Positions 8,087 through 15,637 of a stretch of 16,290 nucleotides of DNA are shown here, piece after piece. The stretch lies in NCBI GenBank assembly GCA_964563975.1, contig CAZLZJ010000052.1, positions 1 to 16,290 on the forward strand, read 5' to 3'. The stretch comes from JAAYJR01 sp964563975. GTDB taxonomy: Bacteria; Bacteroidota; Bacteroidia; Bacteroidales; Prolixibacteraceae. Every line of letters starts with the position of its first letter. Positions within the stretch are counted from its first letter, which is position 1. Under the pieces are notes generated by a model. The model was given only the letters and a program-made list of their open reading frames with translations, searched no databases and was not told where the DNA came from. The translations under genes and the position numbers were made by a program.

Positions 8087-8440
8087 TTAAAGCTTCATTT
8101 TTTTATCCAAAAGAGCTTCAGCTTCTTCAACAGTTTTTGTAATTAATAAAACCGTATGCAGCATTGATATTCTTATCAGATAGTCTACGTCGGGCTGAAG
8201 GCTGCAAATAATAAAGGTACCAATAGAGTTTTCACATAAACGGTTGCCCAACAGTATTGTCCTCAAACCGGTTGAATCGCAGTATGTGCACTTTGCAAGG
8301 TCAAGCACAATATTTTTTTCCCCGTTATTATTTAAAAATATCAATTCTGCTTTTATGTCTGCAGCAGAATTGATATCAAGCCTTTCAGTATTTACACTGA
8401 CAAGGGTATAGTTTTCCATTTTTTGAATTATAGAAGTCAT
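8087..8440 (-). CDS. STAS-domain protein (anti-anti-sigma factor type)
   Basis: This single-domain STAS protein of 117 residues resembles SpoIIAA/RsbV-type antagonists, which bind an anti-sigma kinase and are controlled by phosphorylation of one serine. The segment IVLDLAKCTYCDSTGLRTILLG (44-65) carries the hallmark DSTGL, and S56 is the expected phosphosite. The domain opens at about residue 11 (YTLVSVNTERLDINSAADIK) and ends with the helix EEAEALL. Translation could also start at the ATG at 8417-8419 (residue 8), closer to the domain edge; I kept the upstream ATG at 8438-8440. It sits between rpsA (47 bases) and rnz (6 bases). No kinase, phosphatase or sigma factor partner is in the window, and Bacteroidetes lack SigB in the classical form, so its partner is unknown. 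Confidence 0.9.
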   Translation of the reverse strand: MTSIIQKMENYTLVSVNTERLDINSAADIKAELIFLNNNGEKNIVLDLAKCTYCDSTGLRTILLGNRLCENSIGTFIICSLQPDVDYLIRISMLHTVLLITKTVEEAEALLDKKMKL

Positions 8441-8487
8441 GCAACAATTTACGAAAAACCTTTGAGAAAAAAATAATCGCCCGTAAA

Positions 8488-10431
8488 TTATTTATTACTT
8501 TTTTCTTTTTCTTCCATTTGTGTTTTCAGAGCTGCCAATTCGGTAATATCACCAAGGGTGGTTTTTTCAATATTGTCGTTGATTGTCTGGACATTCTTTT
8601 TTCCTGCACGGGCAGCTTTGCGCTTTGTTGTAGTTTCTGCACGTTTTACATCTTCATAGATTCTTGAGTGTGAAACTATTATTCTTTTTGCAGATTTATT
8701 AAACTCAATAACTTTGAATTCAAGTTTTTCATCTTGCTTAGCTTGTGTTCCATCCTCTTTTACCAAATGGCGGGGCGTGGCAAAACCCTCAACTCCGTAT
8801 GGGAGTGCAATAACAGCACCTTTATCCATAAGGTCTATTACTGTTCCTTCGTGGATCGAATCTGTGGTAAATATTGTTTCAAAAACTTCCCATGGATTTT
8901 CTTCCAACTGCTTGTGTCCGAGGCTCAGTCTTCTGTTTTCTAAGTCAATATCCAAAACTACCACTTCAATCTCCTCACCAACAGAGGTGAATTCCGATGG
9001 ATGTTTGATTTTTTTTGTCCAGCTCAGATCTGAAATATGGATAAGCCCGTCAACTCCCTCTGTTATTTCAACAAATACACCAAAATTGGTAAAATTCCTT
9101 ACAATTGCTTTATGACTTGTGCCTACACCATATAGTTCTTCAATTTTTCCCCATGGATCTTCTTTAAGCTGCTTCATGCCTAAAGACATTTTACGCTCTT
9201 CGCGGTCGAGGGTAAGGATAACAGCCTCTACTTCCTGGTTGACTTTCAGGAAATCCTGAGCACTGCGCAAATGCTGGCTCCATGACATCTCCGAAACATG
9301 GATAAGCCCTTCAACCCCGGGAGCAATTTCAACAAATGCTCCATAATCGGCCAAAACAACAACTTTACCGTCAACTTTGTCGCCAACTTTAAGATTTTCA
9401 TCAAGTTTATCCCATGGATGAGGTGTAAGCTGTTTTAATCCCAGAGCAATTCGTTTTTTGTCATCATCAAAGTCAAGGATTACCACATTCAATTTCTGAT
9501 CAAGCTCTACAATTTCATTTGGGTGAGAAATCCGCCCCCATGAGAGGTCCGTTATATGGATCAGTCCGTCTACTCCGCCAAGATCCATAAATACTCCGTA
9601 GGATGTTATGTTCTTTACGGTTCCTTCCAATACCTGTCCTTTTTCAAGTCTTGCAATTATCTCTTTTTTCTGTTGCTCCAGTTCAGCCTCAATAAGTGCC
9701 TTGTGGGAAACCACTACGTTTTTGTATTCATGGTTTATTTTGACAACCTTGAATTCCATGGTTTTATTAACAAATACATCATAATCGCGTATTGGTTTAA
9801 CATCAATCTGTGATCCGGGCAGGAATGCTTCAATTCCAAAAACGTCAACGATCATACCGCCTTTTGTACGGCATTTAATGTAACCTTTTATTATTTCATC
9901 ATTTTCAAGCGCTTCGTTTACACGCTCCCATGACTTGGTTGCCCTTGCTTTTTTATGGGAAAGGATCATCTGTCCTTTTTTGTCTTCCAAGCTTTCAATG
10001 TAGACATCTACTTTGTCGCCAATTTTGAGTTCAGGATTGTACCTGAACTCATTCAGACTTACAATTCCATCTGATTTATAACCGATATCAACGACTACTT
10101 CACGCTTACTTAAAGCTATTACCGTGCCTTCGAGCACCTCTTTTTCTGTTACTGTGTTCAGGGTGTTGTTATATAGTTCTTCAAGATCGGCTCTCTCTTT
10201 TGGTGAATATAGTTCAACTGTTTTTTCAAGACTGTCCCAGTCGAACTCATCATTTGTTTTCTGATAATTTTCTGTTTCTTCTGTAGCTGTATCTATTATA
10301 GTCTTTTCGACAGGTTCAGCTTCAGTTGTTTTTTCTTCAACATTTTTTTCGGTGCTAATTTGCTCCGTTGAGGCAGGATCGTTGGAGTTTAAAATCTCCT
10401 GTTCAGCATTTTCAATTTTTTTGTCAGTCAT
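8488..10431 (-). CDS. rpsA: 30S ribosomal protein S1, six S1 domains
   Basis: S1 holds mRNA on the small ribosomal subunit during initiation. The 647 residues contain six S1 (OB-fold) domains at roughly 99-161, 179-244, 265-335, 349-422, 436-508 and 522-590. Domains 3-5 are the most typical, each with GVFVEI/GAFVEI, GLIHIS/GLIHVS and LSLG-type strands. The first 97 residues form an acidic, low-complexity extension (Glu/Thr-rich), and the last 55 residues run from a Lys/Arg-rich patch to an acidic helix. Bacteroidetes S1 proteins commonly carry such an extension; this one looks somewhat longer than usual. Bacteroidetes largely lack Shine-Dalgarno sites, so S1 contact with A/U-rich leaders is expected to matter; the leader here (10432 to about 10480) is indeed very A/T-rich. 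A strong promoter lies at 10486-10516. STAS and rnz follow on the same strand. Confidence 0.97.
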   Translation of the reverse strand: MTDKKIENAEQEILNSNDPASTEQISTEKNVEEKTTEAEPVEKTIIDTATEETENYQKTNDEFDWDSLEKTVELYSPKERADLEELYNNTLNTVTEKEVLEGTVIALSKREVVVDIGYKSDGIVSLNEFRYNPELKIGDKVDVYIESLEDKKGQMILSHKKARATKSWERVNEALENDEIIKGYIKCRTKGGMIVDVFGIEAFLPGSQIDVKPIRDYDVFVNKTMEFKVVKINHEYKNVVVSHKALIEAELEQQKKEIIARLEKGQVLEGTVKNITSYGVFMDLGGVDGLIHITDLSWGRISHPNEIVELDQKLNVVILDFDDDKKRIALGLKQLTPHPWDKLDENLKVGDKVDGKVVVLADYGAFVEIAPGVEGLIHVSEMSWSQHLRSAQDFLKVNQEVEAVILTLDREERKMSLGMKQLKEDPWGKIEELYGVGTSHKAIVRNFTNFGVFVEITEGVDGLIHISDLSWTKKIKHPSEFTSVGEEIEVVVLDIDLENRRLSLGHKQLEENPWEVFETIFTTDSIHEGTVIDLMDKGAVIALPYGVEGFATPRHLVKEDGTQAKQDEKLEFKVIEFNKSAKRIIVSHSRIYEDVKRAETTTKRKAARAGKKNVQTINDNIEKTTLGDITELAALKTQMEEKEKSNK

Positions 10432-10485
10432 GTAATAAAAAATAAATTAATAAGTTAGACAATATATTTAATTATAAATCGCGCG

Positions 10486-10516
10486 CAAAAGTATAACTTA
10501 ATTCACTTATTTCAAA
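10486..10516 (-). promoter_or_regulatory. rpsA promoter, full Bacteroidetes consensus
   Basis: On the minus strand TTTG (10513-10516) is followed by exactly 19 bases and then TACTTTTG (10486-10493), matching TTTG-N19-TAnnTTTG at every fixed position. Transcription would begin near 10480, leaving a leader of about 50 A/T-rich bases before the rpsA ATG at 10429-10431. It presumably drives rpsA and, by read-through, the STAS gene and rnz. Confidence 0.8.
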
Positions 10517-10530
10517 AGTTTATATCATTT

Positions 10531-10547
10531 TATTTTTGTTACTTTTG
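10531..10547 (+). promoter_or_regulatory. two candidate -7 elements for the rfbA operon
   Basis: Two exact TAnnTTTG matches lie nine bases apart on the plus strand: TATTTTTG (10531-10538) and TACTTTTG (10540-10547). Neither has TTTG at the 19-base spacing. Start would be near 10545 or 10554, leaving a leader of about 125-135 bases before rfbA. The arrangement is back to back with the rpsA promoter, and 10511-10519 and 10541-10549 form a 9-bp inverted repeat (TTCAAAAGT / ACTTTTGAA). Confidence 0.4.
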
Positions 10548-10677
10548 AATGATTTCCGGCAATACTATCTTTGGCAGCAGCTATTTTATCTGCCTCAATG
10601 CCGGTGAATGGTGAAAATTGGAAAGGGTGTTTTATCCCTTTTATAATAATTGAATGTTAATTTATTTATAAAATTTT
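10548..10677 (+). other. structured leader region upstream of rfbA, or unrecognised small RNA or gene remnant
   Basis: This 130-base stretch between the candidate promoter and rfbA is richer in GC up to 10627 than the flanking A/T-rich DNA. It can fold as CCGGCA (10556-10561) with TGCCGG (10599-10604), enclosing GGCAG (10573-10577) with CTGCC (10590-10594). A separate hairpin follows, AAAGGG (10622-10627) with CCCTTT (10636-10641), and a T/A-rich tail that faintly resembles an intrinsic terminator. The opposite strand is also open for 43 codons (10525-10656) but without an ATG. I recognise no known riboswitch, 4.5S, tmRNA or RNase P signature. What it does is unknown. Confidence 0.3.
10621..10642 (+). 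terminator. weak terminator-like hairpin in the rfbA leader
   Basis: AAAGGG pairs with CCCTTT across an 8-base loop (TGTTTTAT), with a possible G-T closing pair, and is followed by TATAATAATT. The stem is short and the T-run imperfect, so full termination is unlikely. It lies 35 bases before the rfbA ATG, where it could attenuate, mark the 3' end of a short RNA, or be chance. Confidence 0.25.
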
Positions 10678-11559
10678 ATGAAGGGAATAATTCTTGCCGG
10701 AGGTCTTGGTACACGCCTCTATCCTATTACCCGTACCATTTCAAAACAGATATTGCCGGTTTATGACAAGCCGATGATCTATTATCCATTATCTGTACTG
10801 ATGTTAGCTGATATACGGGATATACTTATTATATCCACTCCCGGTGATATTGGTTTTTATGAAAATCTTTTTGGTTCCGGAAGTCAGTTGGGGTTGAATA
10901 TCTCATATAAAGTGCAGCCTTTTCCCGGTGGGCTGGCTCAGGCGTTTATCTTGGGAAGAGAATTTATTGGTAACGAAAATGTATGTCTGATTTTGGGAGA
11001 TAATATTTTTTACGGATATAATTTCAGGTCTATCCTTGGTGAAGCAGCACAACTGAACGATGGTGCAATAGTTTTCGGATATTATGTAAAAGATCCGGAA
11101 AGATATGGCGTAGTTGAGTTTGATGGAGATAGAAAGGTTATATCGATTGAGGAAAAACCCCGGAATCCAAAATCTAATTATGCCGTTACAGGATTATATT
11201 TTTATTCGAACGATGTGGTAAAGAAGGCTTTAAAAATAAAACCTTCAGTTAGGGGAGAGTTAGAGATTACCGATATTAACCGTCTCTACCTTGAGGAGGG
11301 CAGATTAAGCGTAAAACTGTTAGGCAGAGGGTTTGCCTGGTTAGATACGGGAACCCATGAAAGCCTGTTGCAGGCTTCAAATTTTATTGCTACTATTGAA
11401 CAGCGGCAGGGGTTAAAGGTTTCATGTATCGAAGAGATTGCCTATAAACGTGGTTTTATCAATAAAGAACAGCTGATGGAACTTGCAAAACCTTTATCAG
11501 GTAATCAGTACGGAGACTATTTGTTGAGTGTGGCAAGTAAGCAGATCAGAGCATTCTGA
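10678..11559 (+). CDS. rfbA: glucose-1-phosphate thymidylyltransferase
   Basis: RfbA (RmlA) joins glucose-1-phosphate and dTTP to give dTDP-glucose, the entry step of dTDP-L-rhamnose synthesis in the cytoplasm. The 293 residues match the short RmlA class. Visible marks are the nucleotide-binding GGLGTRLYPIT (8-18), KPMIYYPLSVLM (31-42), PGGLAQAF (83-90), LGDNIFYG (106-113), EEKPRNPKSNYAVTGLYFY (in the 150s-170s), ELEITDIN and WLDTGTHESLLQAS. Allosteric control by dTDP-rhamnose is known for the family. It is the first gene of the rfbA-rfbC-rfbD-mutase operon, with rfbC beginning 37 bases downstream. The leader before it is unusually long and structured. The start ATG immediately precedes the conserved KGIILAGG. 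Confidence 0.97.
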   Translation: MKGIILAGGLGTRLYPITRTISKQILPVYDKPMIYYPLSVLMLADIRDILIISTPGDIGFYENLFGSGSQLGLNISYKVQPFPGGLAQAFILGREFIGNENVCLILGDNIFYGYNFRSILGEAAQLNDGAIVFGYYVKDPERYGVVEFDGDRKVISIEEKPRNPKSNYAVTGLYFYSNDVVKKALKIKPSVRGELEITDINRLYLEEGRLSVKLLGRGFAWLDTGTHESLLQASNFIATIEQRQGLKVSCIEEIAYKRGFINKEQLMELAKPLSGNQYGDYLLSVASKQIRAF

Positions 11560-11596
11560 TTGCTGTCAAATTACTTGAGAATAATTAATTTTAATC

Positions 11597-12157
11597 ATGA
11601 AAGTGACTGAAACAGAAATCCCGGGATTACTGATTATTGAACCAGAGGTGTTTAAAGATCCGAGAGGTTATTTTTTTGAATCATACAGAAAAGAGTTATA
11701 CGAAAGTCATGGAATTACTGCTTCTTTTATCCAGGATAATGAATCTAAGTCGGTTAGGGGAGTAGTTCGCGGCCTCCATTATCAGTTGGTTCCATATGCA
11801 CAATCCAAACTTGTAAGAGTGGTGAGCGGGAGGGTTTATGATGTTGTGGTTGACCTGAGAAGAGGATCTCCTGCTTTCGGGCAATGGCTTGGGATTATCC
11901 TGGATGATGTTGATAAAAAACAGCTATTTATACCTAAAGGGTTTGCACATGGATTTTCTGTTCTCAGTAAAACAGCTGTTTTTTCCTATAAGTGCGACAA
12001 TGTATATAACAGGGGATATGAAAGGGCTGTGAATTTAAACGATCCTGATCTGGGAATAGATTGGATGCTGGGAGATGAAAAGCCTGTTGTGTCTGAAAAG
12101 GATTTGTTAGCTCCCCCTTTGAAAAAGGCGGAGATGAATTTTTATTATAATTTGTAA
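11597..12157 (+). CDS. rfbC: dTDP-4-dehydrorhamnose 3,5-epimerase
   Basis: RfbC (RmlC) epimerises dTDP-4-keto-6-deoxyglucose at C3 and C5, the third step towards dTDP-L-rhamnose. It is a cupin dimer of 186 residues, typical for the family. The signature FKDPRGYFFESY (19-30), the catalytic His61 in RGVVRGLHYQ (54-63), KLVRVVSGRVYDVVVDLRRGSP (71-92), IPKGFAHGF (112-120) and the active-site Tyr131 in FSYKCD are all present. NLNDPDLGIDW near residues 146-156 gives the usual C-terminal block. It is separated from rfbD by a single base, so translational coupling is likely. No odd features. Confidence 0.97.
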   Translation: MKVTETEIPGLLIIEPEVFKDPRGYFFESYRKELYESHGITASFIQDNESKSVRGVVRGLHYQLVPYAQSKLVRVVSGRVYDVVVDLRRGSPAFGQWLGIILDDVDKKQLFIPKGFAHGFSVLSKTAVFSYKCDNVYNRGYERAVNLNDPDLGIDWMLGDEKPVVSEKDLLAPPLKKAEMNFYYNL

Positions 12158-12158
12158 T

Positions 12159-13034
12159 ATGAAGGTGTTGGTGACCGGAGCATACGGACAGTTAGGAAGT
12201 GAGCTGAAGGAGAAATCTGTTGATTATCCCGGTTGGAAATTTTTATTTACCGACATTGATACTCTGGATATTACCGGTGAAAGAGGAATTAAGGAATATT
12301 TTCAAAAAAAACAGCCTGAATTTGTTATTAATTGTGCTGCTTATACTGCGGTGGATCAGGCAGAAGATGATCATATTTTAGCGGAAAGAGTCAACTCAAA
12401 AGCTCCGGGGTTATTGGCAAAAGAGGCAAATAGAGCTGATGCCGGCTTTGTGCATATATCAACCGATTATGTATATGGGGGTGAAGCATTTGTGCCTTAT
12501 ACCGAAATGGATAATGCCGCACCGGTTACCATTTACGGCAGGACTAAATTGAAAGGAGAGAGATTGTGCCTTGAGGCAAATCCCGATTCTGTAATCATAA
12601 GAACTTCCTGGCTATACTCTTCGTATGGGAACAATTTTGTTAAAACAATACTTCAATCGGGAAAGATAAACAGGCAGGTGAAAGTGGTTTATGACCAGGC
12701 AGGCACTCCAACATGGGCATCTGACCTTGCTGATACATTATTTTTGATTATTGAAAAATTTGCTGAAAACCGGCAAAATGTTTCTTCCGGGATTTACAAC
12801 TACTCAAATGAGGGGGTAACCAGCTGGTTCGATTTTGCTAAGGCTGTTTATGAAATTTCAGATATTAACAGTGAGGTGATTCCCGTGCTTTCATCAGAGT
12901 TCCCAACCCGGGCTGTACGCCCTCACTATAGTGTGTTGGATAAATCAAAAATAAAGGCTGCTTTTGGTTTGAAAATTCCTTACTGGAGAGACAGCCTGAA
13001 AAAATGTTTGACTAAAATTCAAAATATCAGATAA
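12159..13034 (+). CDS. rfbD: dTDP-4-dehydrorhamnose reductase
   Basis: RfbD (RmlD) reduces dTDP-4-keto-L-rhamnose to dTDP-L-rhamnose using NAD(P)H, closing the pathway. It is an extended short-chain dehydrogenase of 291 residues. Visible marks are the Rossmann glycine motif VTGAYGQLG (5-13), the DIDTLDITG acceptor block (32-40), CAAYTAVDQAE (59-69), STDYVYGG (101-108) and the catalytic YGRTK (126-130, Y126 and K130). RTSWLYSSYGNNFVKT and the C-terminal RPHYSVLDKSK complete the family pattern. The gene begins one base after rfbC, and its stop codon abuts the ATG of the mutase gene, so all three are expressed as a unit. The product likely supplies rhamnose for surface polysaccharide or protein glycosylation. 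Confidence 0.97.
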   Translation: MKVLVTGAYGQLGSELKEKSVDYPGWKFLFTDIDTLDITGERGIKEYFQKKQPEFVINCAAYTAVDQAEDDHILAERVNSKAPGLLAKEANRADAGFVHISTDYVYGGEAFVPYTEMDNAAPVTIYGRTKLKGERLCLEANPDSVIIRTSWLYSSYGNNFVKTILQSGKINRQVKVVYDQAGTPTWASDLADTLFLIIEKFAENRQNVSSGIYNYSNEGVTSWFDFAKAVYEISDINSEVIPVLSSEFPTRAVRPHYSVLDKSKIKAAFGLKIPYWRDSLKKCLTKIQNIR

Positions 13035-14780
13035 ATGGAAAATAAAAAATTAATTATGCAGGTCAGGGGAAAAGCTGAAAAATGGCTTTCGGAAATATAT
13101 GATAAGGAGACCCGCAGAGAGGTTCAAAGACTTTTGGATAATGATGATCCTTCCGGGTTGATAGATGCATTTTATAAAGATCTGGAGTTTGGTACGGGGG
13201 GTATCCGCGGAATTATGGGTGCGGGCACCAACCGGATGAATAAATATACTGTCGGAGCAGCAACTCAGGGGTTATCAAATTATCTGAAAAAAAACTTTGC
13301 AGATAATAAACAGATTAAAGTTGCCATTGCTTATGACTGCAGAAATAACAGTTCATATTTTGCCGGTATCAGTGCAGAAATTTTTGCTGCAAACGGGATA
13401 AAAGTATTTCTTTTTGATGATCTCCGGCCTACCCCGGAGCTCTCTTTTGCCATACGAGAGCTGAAATGTCAGAGTGGTGTGGTTATTACCGCCTCGCATA
13501 ATCCTAAAGAGTATAATGGGTATAAAGCATATTGGGATGACGGTTCTCAGATAGTTGCGCCGCATGATGTTAAAATTGTTGAGGAGGTACTTAAGATTAA
13601 ACCTGCCGATATTAAATTTGACGGCCCGGATGAGCTAATTGAAATCATTGGAGAAGAGATAGATAATAAGTATTTGGAAAAGGTGAAAAGTGTTTCTCTG
13701 TTTCCGGAAGTAGTTCACAGACATAAGGATATCAGAATTGTTTATACGCCTATCCATGGAACCGGTGTGAAACTGATACCGGCAGCATTGCGTAAATTTG
13801 GCTTTGTTAATATTATCAATGTTCCGGAGCAGGATGTGGTAAGCGGGGATTTTCCAACAGTGATATCACCAAATCCTGAGGAGGAAGCAGCTATGGCTAT
13901 GGCTCTCAAAAAGGCGGCAGAGGTTGATGCAGATCTAGTTATGGCTTCTGACCCCGACAGCGACAGAATAGGGGTGGCGGTTAAAAATGATAAAGGGAAA
14001 TATGTCATTATCAATGGTAATCAGACAGCTATGCTTTTTATTTATTATTTAATCACTTCAAGAAAATCATCAGGATCATTGAAAGGTAATGAATATGTGG
14101 TGAAAACTATTGTTACCACTGAGATGATTTCGGAGATAGCCCGAAGAAATGGTGTTGAGTATTTTGATGTGTATACCGGGTTTAAATATATTGCAGAGAT
14201 AATCAGAGAGCAGGAGGGGTTGAAAAAATATATTGGAGGAGGGGAGGAGAGTTTTGGTTTTTTACCTGCCGATTTTGTCAGAGATAAAGATGCTGTTTCT
14301 TCATGTGCGCTTATGGCAGAGATCACTGCATGGGCAATAGATCAGGGTAAGACTCTTTTTGAGCTGCTTCTTGATATTTATCTTGAATATGGATATTCGA
14401 AAGAGAAGATGAAATATATTGTCAGGGAAGGGAAAAAGGGGGCTGAAGAGATATTGAAAATTATGAGTGATTTCAGGAATAATACTCCGGTATCATTGGA
14501 CGGCTCTCCGTTAGAGATAGTGAAAGACTATTCGACCCTTACAAAAAAAAATATGATTACCGGAGAGGAGACAAGGATCAGGCAGAAGAGCACTTCCAAT
14601 GTACTTCAGTTTTTTACTGGTGACGGTTCCAAGGTATCTGTAAGACCATCGGGAACAGAACCGAAAATAAAATTTTATTTTGAGGTGAAAGGAAAAATTG
14701 ATTCCCGCGGGATGTACAGCTCTGCCGAAGAAAATGCAGAAGCTAAAATTGAAAGGATAATGAAAGAGCTTGGGGTGTAG
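13035..14780 (+). CDS. phosphohexomutase (phosphoglucomutase/phosphomannomutase family)
   Basis: This 581-residue enzyme of the alpha-D-phosphohexomutase superfamily interconverts hexose 6- and 1-phosphates through a phosphoserine. The four domain signatures are clear: GTGGIRGIMGAGTNRMN (53-69), the active-site Ser154 in TASHNPKEYNGYK (152-164), the metal-binding DPDSDR (306-311), the sugar-binding GGGEESFGF (401-409) and the phosphate-binding RPSGTEPK (537-544). At 581 residues it belongs to the PgcA/PGM2-like class (about 570-600), not the 450-residue ManB/AlgC class. It starts directly after the rfbD stop with zero intergenic bases. The operon context argues that its key product is glucose-1-phosphate for RfbA, i.e. 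a phosphoglucomutase role, but ribose- or mannose-phosphate activity cannot be excluded from sequence. Confidence 0.93.
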   Translation: MENKKLIMQVRGKAEKWLSEIYDKETRREVQRLLDNDDPSGLIDAFYKDLEFGTGGIRGIMGAGTNRMNKYTVGAATQGLSNYLKKNFADNKQIKVAIAYDCRNNSSYFAGISAEIFAANGIKVFLFDDLRPTPELSFAIRELKCQSGVVITASHNPKEYNGYKAYWDDGSQIVAPHDVKIVEEVLKIKPADIKFDGPDELIEIIGEEIDNKYLEKVKSVSLFPEVVHRHKDIRIVYTPIHGTGVKLIPAALRKFGFVNIINVPEQDVVSGDFPTVISPNPEEEAAMAMALKKAAEVDADLVMASDPDSDRIGVAVKNDKGKYVIINGNQTAMLFIYYLITSRKSSGSLKGNEYVVKTIVTTEMISEIARRNGVEYFDVYTGFKYIAEIIREQEGLKKYIGGGEESFGFLPADFVRDKDAVSSCALMAEITAWAIDQGKTLFELLLDIYLEYGYSKEKMKYIVREGKKGAEEILKIMSDFRNNTPVSLDGSPLEIVKDYSTLTKKNMITGEETRIRQKSTSNVLQFFTGDGSKVSVRPSGTEPKIKFYFEVKGKIDSRGMYSSAEENAEAKIERIMKELGV

Positions 14781-14846
14781 ATGGTTTGTTATTATAAGCT
14801 TTGTGCACTCAAAGAGATATTAATATAAACCTTAAAAAATTGATAT

Positions 14847-15605
14847 ATGCAAAAGATAAAAATTAGTTTGATATTGCTATGTGCTTGCTCTATTGGAGTA
14901 TATGCTCAAACAGATGGGCCTGCACCAATGAAACCGGAGATGACGGAAATTTGGGATCCTGAAGTAACCGTGGTTACGCCCGGCGTAACAATTGCAGACC
15001 CTCCCTCTGATGCAATAGTCCTTTTCGATGGTGTTGACCTTGATAGGGAATGGACCGGCAGTAAAGGCGGTAAGCCCGGATGGAAGGTTGAAAATGGTTG
15101 TGTAACCGTTGTCAAAGGTTCGGGAGTAATTAAAACAAAACGAGTGTTCAGCGACTTTCAGCTTCATATAGAATGGCGCACACCGGAAGAGGTAGAAGGG
15201 AAAAGCCAGGGAAGAGGAAACAGCGGTGTGTTTTTACAGGAATACTACGAAGTGCAAATACTTGATAGTTATGATAACAGGACTTATCGAAATGGACAGG
15301 CAGGAAGCTTGTATAAACAGTATGCACCTTTGGTTAATGCCTGTAAGAAACCGGGCGAATGGCAGGTTTATGATATTATTTACATTGCTCCCAGATTTAA
15401 TGGCGACGGTACCTATTTTACTCCTCCAACAGTGACTGTTTTGCATAATGGGGTGTTAATACAGAATAATGTTAAATTGCGCGGCCCGACCGAGTTTATT
15501 GGAATTCCTGAATATAGTGTGGAAGAGCATGGGCCGGGAAGTATTATTCTGCAGGATCATGGGAATCCCGTCAGCTTTAAAAATATCTGGATCAGGGAGT
15601 TGTAA
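14847..15605 (+). CDS. secreted DUF1080 protein (3-keto-disaccharide hydrolase-like)
   Basis: The 252-residue protein has an N-terminal signal peptide (MQKIKISLILLCACSIGVYA), with likely signal peptidase I cleavage before Q21; a lipobox reading at LCAC (11-14) is less convincing. The mature part is one DUF1080 (PF06439) concanavalin-like jelly-roll domain: IVLFDGVDLDREW (57-69), GWKVENG (78-84), FSDFQLHIEWR (101-111), GRGNSGVFLQEYYEVQILDSY (122-142), GSLYKQYAP (153-161) and GEWQVYDIIY (170-179). Members of this family are annotated as 3-keto-disaccharide hydrolases acting on oxidised sugars in the periplasm, often in Bacteroidetes and Planctomycetes. It lies 66 bases after the mutase gene, with no clear terminator or exact promoter between. 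No SusC/SusD pair or oxidoreductase partner is nearby, so the substrate is unknown. Confidence 0.9.
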   Translation: MQKIKISLILLCACSIGVYAQTDGPAPMKPEMTEIWDPEVTVVTPGVTIADPPSDAIVLFDGVDLDREWTGSKGGKPGWKVENGCVTVVKGSGVIKTKRVFSDFQLHIEWRTPEEVEGKSQGRGNSGVFLQEYYEVQILDSYDNRTYRNGQAGSLYKQYAPLVNACKKPGEWQVYDIIYIAPRFNGDGTYFTPPTVTVLHNGVLIQNNVKLRGPTEFIGIPEYSVEEHGPGSIILQDHGNPVSFKNIWIREL

Positions 15606-15637
15606 TAGACGGTTCTTTTTGTAACAGGTGGTAAGTG

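Noticed and set aside
10549..10614. 21-codon upstream frame as an rfbA leader peptide
   Set aside because: The start codon lies at or before the predicted transcription starts, and the composition (Cys, Trp, Phe) looks like a shadow frame; kept only as part of the island finding.
14795..14812. CTTTG/CAAAG hairpin after the mutase gene as a terminator
   Set aside because: The stem has five pairs with no T-run after it, so it does not support termination.
14877..14890. Lipobox in the DUF1080 protein (LCAC)
   Set aside because: Position -2 is Cys and a cleaner signal peptidase I site (VYA before Gln) follows; lipoprotein status not supported.
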